From Natronorubrum halalkaliphilum (GTDB lineage Archaea; Halobacteriota; Halobacteria; Halobacteriales; Natrialbaceae), in the NCBI RefSeq assembly GCF_009834785.1, contig NZ_WUYX01000070.1, positions 21,622 through 85,621 of the forward strand: 64,000 nucleotides of DNA, given 5' to 3'. The position numbers and the translations under genes are program-made. This document shows, piece by piece, positions 35,029-44,305 of the stretch. The notes below the pieces were generated by a model that did no database searches, was not told the DNA's origin, and worked only from the letters and a program-made list of their open reading frames with translations. Position 1 is the stretch's first letter; each line of letters begins with the position of its first letter.

Positions 35029-37074
35029 CTACGGCTCGACGTACTCGACGTTGAGTTGATCGAACAGGAACGACCAGGTGTCGAGCTGTTCCTCGACGAT
35101 CATCCAGGTCGGCTTGCCCGTTCCGTGACCCGTGTCTCGATTCGTCTTGCAGCGGAACGGCCCGCCGTTCGCGACCGACTGCATGCGAGCGACCATCTTC
35201 CAGGCGTGGACGGGGTGAACCCGGGTGTCGCCCTCGGCGGTTTCGAAGAGCACCGGCGGATACTCGGGTCCGTCCGCGCCACCCTCGACGTTGTGATACG
35301 GCGAGTACGCCTTGATGTACTCGTAGGCCTCGGGGTCGTCGGGCGAGCCGTACTCGCTCGTCCAGGACGCGCCGAGGAGGAAGGTGTGGAACCGGAGCAT
35401 GTCGAGCAGCGGGACCTGACAGCAGACCGCTGCTAGCAGGTCCGGTCGCTGGGTCAGCACCGCGCCGACGGTCAACCCGCCGTTGGAACCGCCCTGAATC
35501 GCCAGCCGCTCGCTCGAGGTGTACCCCTCCTCGAGCAGGTACTCCGCGGCAGCGATCATGTCGTCGAACGTGTGCTGTTTCTGCTCGTGACGGGCCGCCT
35601 CGTGCCACTCCTTCCCGAATTCGCCGCCGCCGCGGAGGTTGGCGACGGCGTAGACGCCGCCCGATCGGAGGAACTCGCCCCCGAATTTCTGGAACGTCGG
35701 CGTCAAACTGTTCTCGAAGCCGCCGTAGCCGTACAGCAACGCGGGGTTGTCGCCGTCGCGCTCGAGGTCCGCGCGGTGAACGACGAACATCGGGATCTCG
35801 GTCCCGTCGCCCGACTCGTACCGGACCTGGTCGACGGTCAGATTGAACTCCAGCGAGACGTCCGGGCGGTCCAGTGCCGCGGACTCGTCCGCCTCGAGGT
35901 CGTAGCGGAACACCGCGGGCGGGTGGTCGAACGACTGGTAGCTGAAAAACGCCTCCGGCGCGTCGCGGTTGCCGTTCAGGCCGGCGAGCGTTCCCGTACC
36001 GGGCAGATCGACCGACCGGAGATGGTCGCCGTTCAGATCGAACGCTTCGAGTTCGGAGACGGCCGCCCGCTCGTACTGGACCAGCAGGCGGTCGTCAGCG
36101 ATCGTCGCGCCGGTGACGATCCCGTCGCGTTCGGGGACGATTTCGGGCAACTCAGCGGGGTCGACTTCGTCGAGGTCACCCGAGAGATCGAGTTCGATGA
36201 ATCGGTAGTATGGGGCGTCCAGATTGGTCCGTACGTAGGCGGTGTCGCCGTGGATCAGCGGCGTGTAAAGATGGTCGGCATCAGTGACGACGGGCGTCAA
36301 CTCGGTTTCGCCGACCTCGGCGTACAGCAGGTCGCTGCGTTCCCAGCCGACGATCAACGAGACGAGTAGGTGATCGCCGTCCCGGTTGGTCGAGAGCATC
36401 GGCCACATCGACGGCACGTCGACCTCGTAAACCAACGCGTCCGCGCCGGGGTCGTCGCCGTGCTCGTGGAGGTAAATCTCCTTTTCGAGTTGGGCCTCGC
36501 CCTCCTTGCCGGTCCGTCCGTAGTAGAACCCGTCGGGCGTCCACGCGAACATGCCGGGGCCTGCGCGGCCGAGACCGGCCAGTTCCTCGAGTTCCTCGCC
36601 GGAGGGCACCTCGATGACCGTCACGTCGTACAGTTCGTTCCCGCCCTCGTCGACGCCGTACGCGAGTCGCTCGCCGTCCGGCGAGACCGTCCACCACCCC
36701 ATCGATTTCGTGGCGTCCTCGCTGAACTCGTTCGGGTCGACGAGCACCTCGCGGTCGTCCTCGAGGGACTCCCGGGAGTAGAGAACGGGTTGCTCATCGT
36801 CGGGCGTCTCGACCTCCTGAAAGTACCCCGTCGGTGCGGCCGTGATCGTCCCGTAGTCGGTCGTCCGGGCAAGGGACTCGAATCGGGGCTGAAGGTCCTC
36901 GCGTACGGGGACCGACTCCAGGTAGTCGTCGGCGTACTCGTTCTGGCGGTCGACCCACTCGTCGACCGCCTCGCCGCCCTGCTCGAGCCAGCGGTAGGGA
37001 TCGTCGATCAGGTCGCCGTGTCGCTCGTAGCTCGTGTTCTCGCGTTTCGTCTGCGGAGGGCCGGACGGAGTCAT
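35029..37074 (-). CDS. Prolyl oligopeptidase family serine peptidase
   Basis: This 681-residue cytosolic peptidase has an N-terminal beta-propeller (about residues 60-400) gating a C-terminal alpha/beta-hydrolase domain. The triad is visible: Ser in AIQGGSNGGLTVGA, Asp in FETAEGDTRVHP and His in RDTGHGTGK. The opening YERHGDLIDDPYRWLE is the standard start of S9A peptidases. No signal peptide is present. It is convergent with the mrfA helicase, with 83 bases between stops. Confidence 0.95.
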   Translation of the reverse strand: MTPSGPPQTKRENTSYERHGDLIDDPYRWLEQGGEAVDEWVDRQNEYADDYLESVPVREDLQPRFESLARTTDYGTITAAPTGYFQEVETPDDEQPVLYSRESLEDDREVLVDPNEFSEDATKSMGWWTVSPDGERLAYGVDEGGNELYDVTVIEVPSGEELEELAGLGRAGPGMFAWTPDGFYYGRTGKEGEAQLEKEIYLHEHGDDPGADALVYEVDVPSMWPMLSTNRDGDHLLVSLIVGWERSDLLYAEVGETELTPVVTDADHLYTPLIHGDTAYVRTNLDAPYYRFIELDLSGDLDEVDPAELPEIVPERDGIVTGATIADDRLLVQYERAAVSELEAFDLNGDHLRSVDLPGTGTLAGLNGNRDAPEAFFSYQSFDHPPAVFRYDLEADESAALDRPDVSLEFNLTVDQVRYESGDGTEIPMFVVHRADLERDGDNPALLYGYGGFENSLTPTFQKFGGEFLRSGGVYAVANLRGGGEFGKEWHEAARHEQKQHTFDDMIAAAEYLLEEGYTSSERLAIQGGSNGGLTVGAVLTQRPDLLAAVCCQVPLLDMLRFHTFLLGASWTSEYGSPDDPEAYEYIKAYSPYHNVEGGADGPEYPPVLFETAEGDTRVHPVHAWKMVARMQSVANGGPFRCKTNRDTGHGTGKPTWMIVEEQLDTWSFLFDQLNVEYVEP

Positions 37075-37248
37075 GTCGGTTGGTTTCGAATACGAACGAC
37101 TTCAACCGACCGGTCGCGGAAGTTCCCGTTCGATTCGGCGGACGCCTCGACGGTCGACAGTTCGGAGCAGCACTCCGCCGGTTCCGCGAGCCGGAATCAC
37201 GGAAATCGCCCCTCGGGCCTCAGAGCCGTCTCTCCTCCGGTACTCCAC

Positions 37249-38065
37249 TCACTCCGAGCGACAGACCGTCGCCTCGAGTCCGTCGGCCTCGATCGAGGTC
37301 GGTTCGCCCTCGAGTTGATACGTGAACCCGTAGGCGGCGCTCCCGCCGGAGCCGTGAACGATCGCGACCGTACCGCGGCGGTCGTCGTCGGTGCAGGCGT
37401 CAGCGTCGGCTCCGTCGGGAAAAGCGAACGGCGCGTACGTCGTCTCGAAGGCCCTCGTCTCCGCCGCGGGAACGACGAGATCCGTTCTCGAGGGTGAGAG
37501 GGGACGGTTCGAGCCGGCTCCGACGACGCCGGGACCGAGATCGGACGCCGAGCGGTCGAACGAGTCGCCTTGCGGATCGACGCACGGATTCGGGACATCG
37601 CCGTAGATGGCGACGAACTGGACGAGCAACGGGACCGAGGTCTGGTTCTCGATATCGAGTCGCGCGCGACTGTCCGGAGAGCGGGTCGACGTTTCGAACG
37701 GCACCGTGGACCGGTTCCCAGATCCACTGCCGGACCGCGCCGTCCGCCGTCTCGGCTTCCACGCGGAGCGACGTGGAGAAGCGCGTCTCGACTCGGTTCG
37801 GGAAAATAACGGGAAACCGGACGGCGTCGCCGGGTTCGTCGATCGATTCGTACGTTTCGTCCGTCGACGAATCGAAGAGGACGGCTCGGCGAACGTCGGC
37901 GGTCTCGCGGAACGCAACGACGAGGTCGGTCCCGTCGAACCAGTGATCGGCGAAGACGTCGTCGGGTTCCGGGCGGTCACCGACGAACGGAAGCGATCCG
38001 ACGCAGCCGGCCGACACGAGGACGCCGGCGGTCGCGAGAGTCTGGAGGAGCGGGCGGCGGTTCAT
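37249..38065 (-). pseudogene. Frameshifted Tat lipoprotein gene
   Basis: The gene starts MNRRPLLQTLATAGVLVSAGC, with a Tat-like signal and lipobox Cys21, and continues in normal haloarchaeal style to about WIWEP (residue 118, near 37712). There the frame turns into Arg-rich nonsense, while the next frame forward becomes sensible (STVPFETSTRS, RARLDIENQTSVPLLVQFVA) and runs to a TGA at 37249. One extra base (or two missing) near 37700-37715 would explain it. Joined, the product is about 270 residues, a membrane-anchored extracellular protein of unknown role. There is no homopolymer at the junction, so a true mutation is as likely as a sequence error. Confidence 0.8.
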
Positions 38066-38175
38066 GGAGAAGGTATGACAGGAACCACGTATGTATCTTT
38101 TATTGACTCGATCGGCCGCCGTTTCGCCGAGCAGTACTCACGACCGTGTACAGGTCTCGCTCGAGGAAAGAGCAA

Positions 38176-38184
38176 CGTTTACAG
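38176..38184 (+). promoter_or_regulatory. TATA-like box of purD
   Basis: CGTTTACAG lies 24-32 bases before the purD ATG at 38208, consistent with a leaderless transcript. The match to a TATA consensus is moderate. Confidence 0.4.
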
Positions 38185-38207
38185 GTTCGTGCGTTCCGCG
38201 TTCTTCC

Positions 38208-39500
38208 ATGCGAGAGAACGTGCTCCTGATCGGCGGCGGCGGCCGCGAACACGCCATCGCTCGTGCGCTCGAGGACAGCGAGGCCGACCTGTACGCCTGT
38301 GCGGGGAACCGTAACCCGGGCATCGCCCGCATCGCGACCGGGTTCGAGACGCTCGAGACGACCAATTCGAAGGCCGTCGTCGAGTACGCACAGGCGGTGG
38401 ACGCGACGATCGCCGTCATCGGCCCCGAGGCACCCCTCGAGGCGGGCGTCGCGGACGAGCTCGAGGCGGCGGGGGTCTACCCCTTCGGTCCGAAGAAAGA
38501 CGACGCCCGTATCGAGACGGATAAGGCGTTCCAACGGCGGTTTATGCGGGAACACGATATCCCGGGCTGTCCGGCGTTCGAGACCTTCGACGACCCGGAG
38601 GCTGCGTGTGACTACATCGACGAGTACGACGGCGACCTGGTTATCAAACCCGCCGGCCTCACGGGCGGCAAGGGCGTCAAAGTCATCGGCGATCAGGTGA
38701 CCGCCGAGGAGGGCAAGGAGTACATCCGGGACTCCGACTACGACCGGATCGTGCTCGAGGAACGCCTGATCGGCGAGGAGTTCACCGTGCAGGCGCTGGT
38801 CGCCAACGACGGGTTCGAAACCGCCCCCGCGGTGCAGGACCACAAACGCGCCTACGAGGGCGACGAGGGGCCGAACACGGGCGGCATGGGCAGCTACTCC
38901 GACGCGTCCGACGAACTGCCGTTTATGACTCCCGAGGACTACGACGAGGCCGTCTCGATCATCGAGGCGACCGTCGACGCCCTCGAGGACTATCGCGGCA
39001 TCCTGTACGGCCAGTTCATGCTCACCGACGAGGGTCCGAAGGTCATCGAGTTCAACGCCCGCTTTGGCGACCCGGAGGCGATGAACACGCTGCCGGTCCT
39101 CGAGACGGACTTCCTCGACGTACTCACCGCGGCCCGGAACGGCAACGCGCCCCCGACCCTCGAGTTCGCCCCCAAGGCGACGGTCTGTAAGTACGCCGTC
39201 CCCGACGGCTACCCGACGGAGCCCGAAGCCGGCGCGAAGGTGCGGATCGACGAGGAAAGCGCCGGGGACGCCCTGCTCTACTATGCGAGCGTCGACGACC
39301 GCGAGGACGGCATCTACACGACCACGTCGCGGTCGTTCGCCGTCGTCGGTCTCGCGGACTCGATCAGCGACGCCGAAGCGATCGCGGAGGACGCGCTCGA
39401 GGCCGCCGGCGAGGAGGGCCTCCACATGCGCCACGACATCGGCAAACCCGACCTCGTCCAGCAGCGCATCGACCACATGAACGAACTCCGCGGCGAGTAG
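38208..39500 (+). CDS. purD: Phosphoribosylamine-glycine ligase
   Basis: The enzyme joins glycine to phosphoribosylamine in step two of purine synthesis. The 430-residue ATP-grasp protein opens with MRENVLLIGGGGREHAIARAL and contains VIKPAGLTGGKGVKV, the NTGGMGSYS loop and the metal site GPKVIEFNARFGDPEA. The ATG at 38208 is chosen because the conserved N-terminal strand follows at once; 39 codons upstream are open but non-coding in character. Glycine supply by glyA (55578) links to this step. Confidence 0.96.
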   Translation: MRENVLLIGGGGREHAIARALEDSEADLYACAGNRNPGIARIATGFETLETTNSKAVVEYAQAVDATIAVIGPEAPLEAGVADELEAAGVYPFGPKKDDARIETDKAFQRRFMREHDIPGCPAFETFDDPEAACDYIDEYDGDLVIKPAGLTGGKGVKVIGDQVTAEEGKEYIRDSDYDRIVLEERLIGEEFTVQALVANDGFETAPAVQDHKRAYEGDEGPNTGGMGSYSDASDELPFMTPEDYDEAVSIIEATVDALEDYRGILYGQFMLTDEGPKVIEFNARFGDPEAMNTLPVLETDFLDVLTAARNGNAPPTLEFAPKATVCKYAVPDGYPTEPEAGAKVRIDEESAGDALLYYASVDDREDGIYTTTSRSFAVVGLADSISDAEAIAEDALEAAGEEGLHMRHDIGKPDLVQQRIDHMNELRGE

Positions 39501-39786
39501 CCGTCCGCGCTACTCGAGCGTACCGGCGTCGTCCGTGATCTCAATCTCATCGTCGACCGTCCGAACGACTATCTGTACGCCACGAACTCGAAAATGACAC
39601 CAGCGCGCTTCAGACTGTGAAAGTAAACGAGTAGTGAGGATACCGGCGGGCGGATAGCGCCGTTTCGTTGACGCGGCCGCTGTCTGCCGCGGTCGGACTC
39701 GAGCCGGATCCATCACTCGGTTGTCAACTGATTAGGGTCAGGAGCCGACAGCCGACGGCCGACGTTCGGCCCCTTCGTCTACGGCC

Positions 39787-40143
39787 CTATTCAGCGCCCT
39801 GCTCGTGATCGCCGGTGAACTCGTCGGTCTCGTCCGACACGGACGACTGGATATCGTCGACGTCGACGCCCGAGCGCAGTTCGTCCTGATCGATCGCCTC
39901 GTCGAGTGTCTGGACGTCGGTCACCGCCTGCAGACCCTCCTGCTCGACCGCGTTCGTGATCGAATCGGCGTCGATGGCCGAGTCCAGCGCGTCGTCGTCG
40001 GCGTTCGTCGCCGACTGGAGTGCCCGACGAACGGCGACGTAGCCCGCCAGTGCGATACCGCCCGACGCGACCGCGCCGGGGATCCCGTAGCGTTTGTAGC
40101 CGAACGTCACTGCCTTTTTGCCGACCGTAAGTGCCCCGATCAT
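39787..40143 (-). CDS. Small membrane-associated haloarchaeal protein
   Basis: This encodes 118 residues from the ATG at 40143 (MIGALTVGKKAVTFGYKRYG). One short hydrophobic segment, VASGGIALAGYVAVRRAL at about residues 25-42, may insert in or lie on the membrane. The rest is an acidic, Ala/Asp/Ser-rich region with loosely repeated DAIDADSI-like units. The open frame upstream of the ATG is Arg-rich and not coding. I do not recognise the family. It lies 56 bases before the end of the aminotransferase gene's flank, on the same strand. Confidence 0.65.
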   Translation of the reverse strand: MIGALTVGKKAVTFGYKRYGIPGAVASGGIALAGYVAVRRALQSATNADDDALDSAIDADSITNAVEQEGLQAVTDVQTLDEAIDQDELRSGVDVDDIQSSVSDETDEFTGDHEQGAE

Positions 40144-40199
40144 CGTACACCGGCTTGGCGCGGACGCCGAAAGAGGCTGGGGCTTTCGTACGACGACGG

Positions 40200-41555
40200 T
40201 TACGAACGCTCCGCCGAAACGTCCGCGACCGACTCGCTGAGCAGTCGGACGCCGAGGTCGATCTCGCGTTCGGTGACGTCGAGCGGCGGCAACAGTCGCA
40301 GGGTCTTGTACCCACACCCGAGCGTCAACAGTCCGCGCTCGAACGCCGCCTCGACGACGGCCTCGCGGCGCGCTTTGGTGTCGAACTCGACGGCGACCAT
40401 CAGGCCGTGACCGCGGACGTCGATCAGTCCCTCGAGTTCCTGCGCTTTCTTTTGCTCTTCGAGACGGCTCCGCAACTGCTCGCCGCGCTCGCGAACGTTC
40501 GCGAGCAGATTCTGCTCGTGGATCACGTCGACCGTGAGGACGCCCTGCATCGCGGCGATGACGTCTCCGGCACCCCAGGTCGACGACAGCCGTCCCGTCT
40601 CCGCCGGGAAGACGTCCGACCGAGAGATCGTCGCCCCCACGCGAAGTCCCTTGCCCGCGGTGATGACGTCCGGCGTGAGATCGAGGTGGTCGACGCCCCA
40701 GAGCTCGCCTGTTCGGCCGAGACCCGTCTGGATCTCGTCGGCGATGATTTTCAGATCGTAGCGCTCGCGCAGGGCCTCGAGGTCGCGGGCGAACTCGGGG
40801 TGAGCCGGCCGATACCCGCCTTCGCCCTGAATCGGCTCGAGGATGAGGAAGGCGACCTCCTCCGGATCGATCACACCCCGTTCCGGGTGGAGCTTATCGG
40901 CGACGACGTTCCCGCCGGGGCCGTCGGTCAGCCAGCGACTCTCGTAGGCCTCCTGCGTCGAGGGGAAGGGGACGCTGACGACGCCGGGAACTTCGGGATA
41001 CCCCCGCCGGTGGACGGCCTTCGAGCGGTTGAGCGAGAGCGCTCCGAGGGTGCGGCCGTGGAACGCGCCGTCGAAGGTGAACGCGCGGTGACCGCCCGAA
41101 GCGTAGCAGCTCTTGATTGCGTTTTCGACGGCCTCAGCCCCGGAGTTCGAGAGAAAGACGCGATCCATATCGTAGTGGTCGGTCATCGCGACCAGTCGAT
41201 CCATCAACTGGGTCGGACCGGGGAGGTCGGGATCGTCGGGGGAGCCGCCGTTGCTCACGTAGAAGTCTTGGCCGGCGATCTTCAGCGGATCGACGAGATC
41301 GAACTCCTCGAGTTTCTCGCGAAGCGTCGGGTTGTTGTACCCCAGCGGCGCTGCGGCGACGTGGCTCGTAAAATCCAACAAGACGTTGCCGTCGACGTCG
41401 GTACAGAACGGACCGACTGCGTCGGCGCTCGTATCCCAGACGAACTCGTAGACGTACGTACTCGGAGCGGCGAAGCGGTGGTGATAATCGGCCCACTGAC
41501 TCGCTCGCTCGCCGGGAATCGTTTCGACCTGTGGTTCGATCGTCTCGCGATCCAT
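40200..41555 (-). CDS. Class III aminotransferase (GABA/ornithine-type)
   Basis: This 451-residue PLP enzyme shows LLDFTSHVAAAPLGYNN, the cofactor loop FLSNSGAEAVENAIK, HGRTLGALSLN, LIIADEIQTGLGRTG (written here as LKIIADEIQTGLGRTG) and the PLP lysine in ITAGKGLRVG. The family includes 4-aminobutyrate, acetylornithine, diaminobutyrate and lysine-epsilon aminotransferases; I cannot select one. The ATG at 41555 begins MDRETIEPQVETIPGE. The very long open frame that continues upstream to 42818 is a shadow of the membrane protein gene. Confidence 0.9.
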   Translation of the reverse strand: MDRETIEPQVETIPGERASQWADYHHRFAAPSTYVYEFVWDTSADAVGPFCTDVDGNVLLDFTSHVAAAPLGYNNPTLREKLEEFDLVDPLKIAGQDFYVSNGGSPDDPDLPGPTQLMDRLVAMTDHYDMDRVFLSNSGAEAVENAIKSCYASGGHRAFTFDGAFHGRTLGALSLNRSKAVHRRGYPEVPGVVSVPFPSTQEAYESRWLTDGPGGNVVADKLHPERGVIDPEEVAFLILEPIQGEGGYRPAHPEFARDLEALRERYDLKIIADEIQTGLGRTGELWGVDHLDLTPDVITAGKGLRVGATISRSDVFPAETGRLSSTWGAGDVIAAMQGVLTVDVIHEQNLLANVRERGEQLRSRLEEQKKAQELEGLIDVRGHGLMVAVEFDTKARREAVVEAAFERGLLTLGCGYKTLRLLPPLDVTEREIDLGVRLLSESVADVSAERS

Positions 41556-41629
41556 ATCCTGAATTAGCACAGTCGCGTGAAATACCCAACCCCTCCCATG
41601 ATCGAAAACATCCCCTCGTTGCTCGAGTC

Positions 41630-42922
41630 CTAGATGAGAATCAGGATCGACGCCAGCGCGCCGCCGAGCAAGAGCAGTCCGCTGTAGGCCGCCACCTGAT
41701 TCCGGAAGCCGTGGTTCGTCGACGTCGACGCCAGCAGGGCTTTGACGACGATGCTCGAGACCGTCGCGAGCAGGATCGCAATCGTCGCCTCTGCGGGGCC
41801 GAGTTGGCCGCCGCGGTAGAGGACGACCGCCGAGGTCGTCGCCCCGGCGCTCGAGACGAAGCCGCTCGCGACGGCGGTTGCGTAGAAGCCGAGCGTCCCG
41901 AACCACGTCTCGGCGAGCGAGCCGAACACGAGGACGACGAGGAAAACGGCCCCGAACGCGAGCGCGTTCGTCATTGAAAACGGGCTCTCGAGTTCCATCG
42001 GGCCGGATTCGCGCCAGTCGGCCGTCGCCGCGGCGACGGCGAACGCGATCAAGATGACGGCACCGAGGGGGACGATCGCCTCGATGAGGATCTCCCGTCT
42101 GCCGCCCACGGTAAAGCCCACGGCGATGGCGAGGTTGCGCGCGGCCATCGCCGCGTTCGCGAGCAAGATCGCAGCGACGGCGTAGGAGGCGGCTTCCGGC
42201 CGCTGACGGACGTGGTCGAGCATCGTTCCGACGACGGCCGTCGACGAGGCGAGCCCCCCGAAGAAGCCGGTAACGGCGATGCCTCGACCACCGTAGCTCG
42301 AGACGATCGCGTAGTTGGCGATCCCGATCCCCGCTACGGCGACGACCATGAGCCAGATCACCTGCGGCTCGAGGGGGATCGTTACGCCGGCGAACTCGGG
42401 AGTCCACTCGGCCGGAAGCAGCGGGTAGATGACGAAGGCCAGGATGGCGAACTCCGTCGTCGATCGCATCTCCTCGTGGCTGAGCCCCCACGCGAACTCG
42501 TGGAGTTCGCGCTTGAGGACGAGCAGGAGCGACGAGAGAACGGCGACCGTGACGCCCTCGAGGATGAACTCGGCGGCGACCAGCGCACCGACGCCGTAGG
42601 CGACGAGCATCGAGACCGAGGTCGTCAGCGAGAGACCGGCTTCGTCGTCGCCCAGCAAGCCCTGAATCCCGAGCATTACGCCCTGGACGATCACGAGCAG
42701 ACCGCCGAGGACGAGCAACGCTTCGCCGATCTCGGTTTCGACGACCAGCAGGGTAAAGACGGCACCGAGGAGGCTGATCAGCGAGAAGGTCCGGATGCCG
42801 GCGGACTTCTGGGACCACTCGCGCTCTAACCCCAGGAACATACCGAGCGCTCCGGCGAGGGCGATTCGGACGACGGTTTCGTCCAACGGCGCGTCGATAA
42901 GCTGGAGGGTGAGCCCGCTCAC
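41630..42922 (-). CDS. MgtC/SapB plus DUF4010 membrane protein
   Basis: This 430-residue polytopic protein has an N-terminal MgtC/SapB-type domain (IALAGALGMFLGLEREW, GIRTFSLISLLGAVF) followed by a DUF4010 domain (IVSSYGGRGIAVTGFFGGLASSTA, SGFVSSAGATTSAVVL). About a dozen membrane helices are visible. Such fusions are widespread but their transported or sensed ligand is unproven; MgtC itself is linked to magnesium limitation. It lies 74 bases upstream of the aminotransferase gene and may be in one transcript with it. Confidence 0.88.
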   Translation of the reverse strand: MSGLTLQLIDAPLDETVVRIALAGALGMFLGLEREWSQKSAGIRTFSLISLLGAVFTLLVVETEIGEALLVLGGLLVIVQGVMLGIQGLLGDDEAGLSLTTSVSMLVAYGVGALVAAEFILEGVTVAVLSSLLLVLKRELHEFAWGLSHEEMRSTTEFAILAFVIYPLLPAEWTPEFAGVTIPLEPQVIWLMVVAVAGIGIANYAIVSSYGGRGIAVTGFFGGLASSTAVVGTMLDHVRQRPEAASYAVAAILLANAAMAARNLAIAVGFTVGGRREILIEAIVPLGAVILIAFAVAAATADWRESGPMELESPFSMTNALAFGAVFLVVLVFGSLAETWFGTLGFYATAVASGFVSSAGATTSAVVLYRGGQLGPAEATIAILLATVSSIVVKALLASTSTNHGFRNQVAAYSGLLLLGGALASILILI

Positions 42923-43058
42923 TGTCGAACGTTCATCGCGACCCTACATAAGCGGCGTGCCGATATCGGCAGCGTGAGCCCTCTCAGGTCGTAAATCGAG
43001 ACCGACGATCCGAGAACCAGTCCGCAAGTGTGGTGACCGTCCGCAATCGGACCACACC

Positions 43059-43334
43059 CTAGAGATCGACGTACTGTGCTTCCCACTCTCGACGCGCCTC
43101 GAGTTCGCGGCGGCCACGCCGAGTGAGCGTGTAGAAGTTCGTCCGGCGATCGCGACGCCCCTTCTCGACGAGCCCTTTGTCGACGAGCGTGTCGAGGTTC
43201 GGGTAGAGCCGCCCGTGATGGATCTCTTTCTCGTAGTACTCCTCGAGTTCCTCTTTAATTGCCAGTCCGTGGGGTTCCTCCTCGCCAGCGATGACGAAGA
43301 GCAAGTCACGCTGGAATCCTGTCAGGTCGTACAT
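43059..43334 (-). CDS. PadR family transcriptional regulator
   Basis: This 91-residue winged-helix protein is typical of PadR: LTGFQRDLLFVIAGEEEPHGLAIKEEL is followed by the recognition helix region HHGRLYPNLDTLVDKGLV and the wing RTNFYTLTRRGRREL. It has no C-terminal sensor domain, as in short haloarchaeal PadR proteins that may respond to stress or small molecules through the dimer core. It lies 136 bases upstream of the MgtC-like gene in the same direction. The upstream TATA box fits a short leader. Confidence 0.92.
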   Translation of the reverse strand: MYDLTGFQRDLLFVIAGEEEPHGLAIKEELEEYYEKEIHHGRLYPNLDTLVDKGLVEKGRRDRRTNFYTLTRRGRRELEARREWEAQYVDL

Positions 43335-43365
43335 TGGGAAAGTACCAGTCGCACTTACTGTCGAA

Positions 43366-43374
43366 TTTTAATAA
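43366..43374 (-). promoter_or_regulatory. TATA box of the PadR gene
   Basis: The minus strand reads TATTAAAAT-like sequence (plus-strand TTTTAATAA region) 32-40 bases before the ATG at 43334, giving an expected leader of about 10 bases. Confidence 0.5.
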
Positions 43375-43619
43375 GGCTATCGGGTTGTTTCGAGTGAAAC
43401 AGCGATATTACCGTTGAAGATAGTCGTCTACGGTTGATTCGAATGATAACGGCCGTGATGGGTTCCCGGATGAAACATACGTAATCCGGTGGTCATGTCT
43501 ACAGTACAGTGTAATCGTTTCTGGATACTTATACTGGCTGGAGGCCCCTGGCTGATCGGAAGCAACCTGCTCGAGAGCAACAGCACTGTTCGGTTATTCG
43601 GTTTGGAAACAGGAAAGCA

Positions 43620-43649
43620 GATCGCGTGGCGGAAAAATGCCACGCGATC
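43620..43649. repeat. Perfect 11-base hairpin
   Basis: GATCGCGTGGC at 43620-43630 pairs with its exact complement at 43639-43649 around an 8-base A-rich loop (GGAAAAAT). The stem is GC-rich and stable. It is the first of two hairpins spaced 26 bases apart. Confidence 0.75.
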
Positions 43650-43675
43650 GCTTGCCGCCCTGAATTGGTCCCCGC

Positions 43676-43705
43676 TGACGCTTCGGCCCTCCAAGCGAAG
43701 CGTCA
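43676..43705. repeat. Perfect 10-base hairpin
   Basis: TGACGCTTCG at 43676-43685 pairs exactly with 43696-43705 around a 10-base loop. It is the second of two tandem hairpins in an otherwise empty region and has no sequence similarity to the first. Confidence 0.75.
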
Positions 43706-43781
43706 CGTGAAAGATTCTGCTGGCCCTACTTAAAGGTAACGACACTGGCCGGAATTGTGATACGAGTCGTGTGTGCTCGAC

Positions 43782-43928
43782 TCAGATGTGTTCCTCTTCG
43801 AGGACCCAGCCGAGCGCGCGTTTGTAGTAGGTAAACATCTGCTCGACACCGTCGTGGCGCATCTCGTCGCTCTCGAGGTGCTCCTTGAGGAACTCGTACT
43901 GCTCGCGGATTTCGTCTTCATCACGCAT
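43782..43928 (-). CDS. 48-residue charged protein
   Basis: The ATG at 43928 opens 48 codons ending with TGA at 43782-43784. The product is a compact helical protein (MRDEDEIREQYEFLKEHLE ... MFTYYKRALGWVLEEEHI) with strongly GC-biased third positions and the acidic composition of a real haloarchaeal protein. A TATA-like CCTTTTTCC on the minus strand about 26 bases before the start supports leaderless expression. It may be a small regulator or a subunit of a larger complex; no family can be named. Confidence 0.65.
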   Translation of the reverse strand: MRDEDEIREQYEFLKEHLESDEMRHDGVEQMFTYYKRALGWVLEEEHI

Positions 43929-44305
43929 AGCCGCCACTACACGAGGCGGAAGGAAAAAGGGTCGGCGAGCGGGTGGCCTAATCCGTGATTAGGTCGGTAC
44001 GGCCCCCATTGTTTGCGCCACTTGCAGCGATAAGCTGTGGATTTCGTTTCGAAAACAGTCGTCCAATGTCTCCTAGTCGTGACCCGCGCGTCGCTCGTGA
44101 CCCGACCTGTGGAAGCCAGCACGGGTGCCGCAGAAGGACAGTCAACACGCACCGGAGCCGCTACCACGAACGGTCGTTCCAGTAGATGACAGCAGCTACC
44201 AAGCTGTATCGCGCCGAAAAAACGAGGGCAGACGGCGACCGAATAGTCGATCGACCGCCCGCGTTCGCGCCGCGCTACTGTACCGGAGTTCGTACGGGAC
44301 GCCGA
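43929..44305. other. 377-base intergenic stretch with small hairpin
   Basis: This lies between the 48-residue gene start and the Asp-rich lipoprotein stop. It holds the leaderless promoter of the small gene (about 43950-43958) and a perfect 7-base hairpin CCTAATC-CGT-GATTAGG at 43977-43993, about 50 bases upstream of that start, which could be an operator. The rest shows no coding frame with normal bias. Confidence 0.55.

Larger units (their letters stand above)
43335..43781. other. 447-base gene-poor region with tandem hairpins
   Basis: This region is less GC-rich than its surroundings and has no convincing gene. It contains the PadR promoter at its left end and two perfect hairpins at 43620-43649 and 43676-43705. 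A 73-codon plus-strand ORF (43489-43710) reads through both hairpins but has poor codon bias and no recognisable features. A structured non-coding RNA or transposon remnant is possible. Confidence 0.55.

Noticed and set aside
34944-35030. Complementary segments between the mrfA and peptidase stops as a terminator
   Set aside because: The two 8-base complementary pairs cross rather than nest, so they do not form a simple hairpin, and one arm overlaps the peptidase stop.
39510-39716. 68-codon minus-strand ORF after purD
   Set aside because: Only the last 20 codons look acidic and coding-like; the start is Arg/Pro-rich and nothing supports expression.
43489-43710. 73-codon plus-strand ORF over the hairpins
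   Set aside because: Its codon bias is poor, it runs through both perfect hairpins and has no features, so structured non-coding DNA is more likely.
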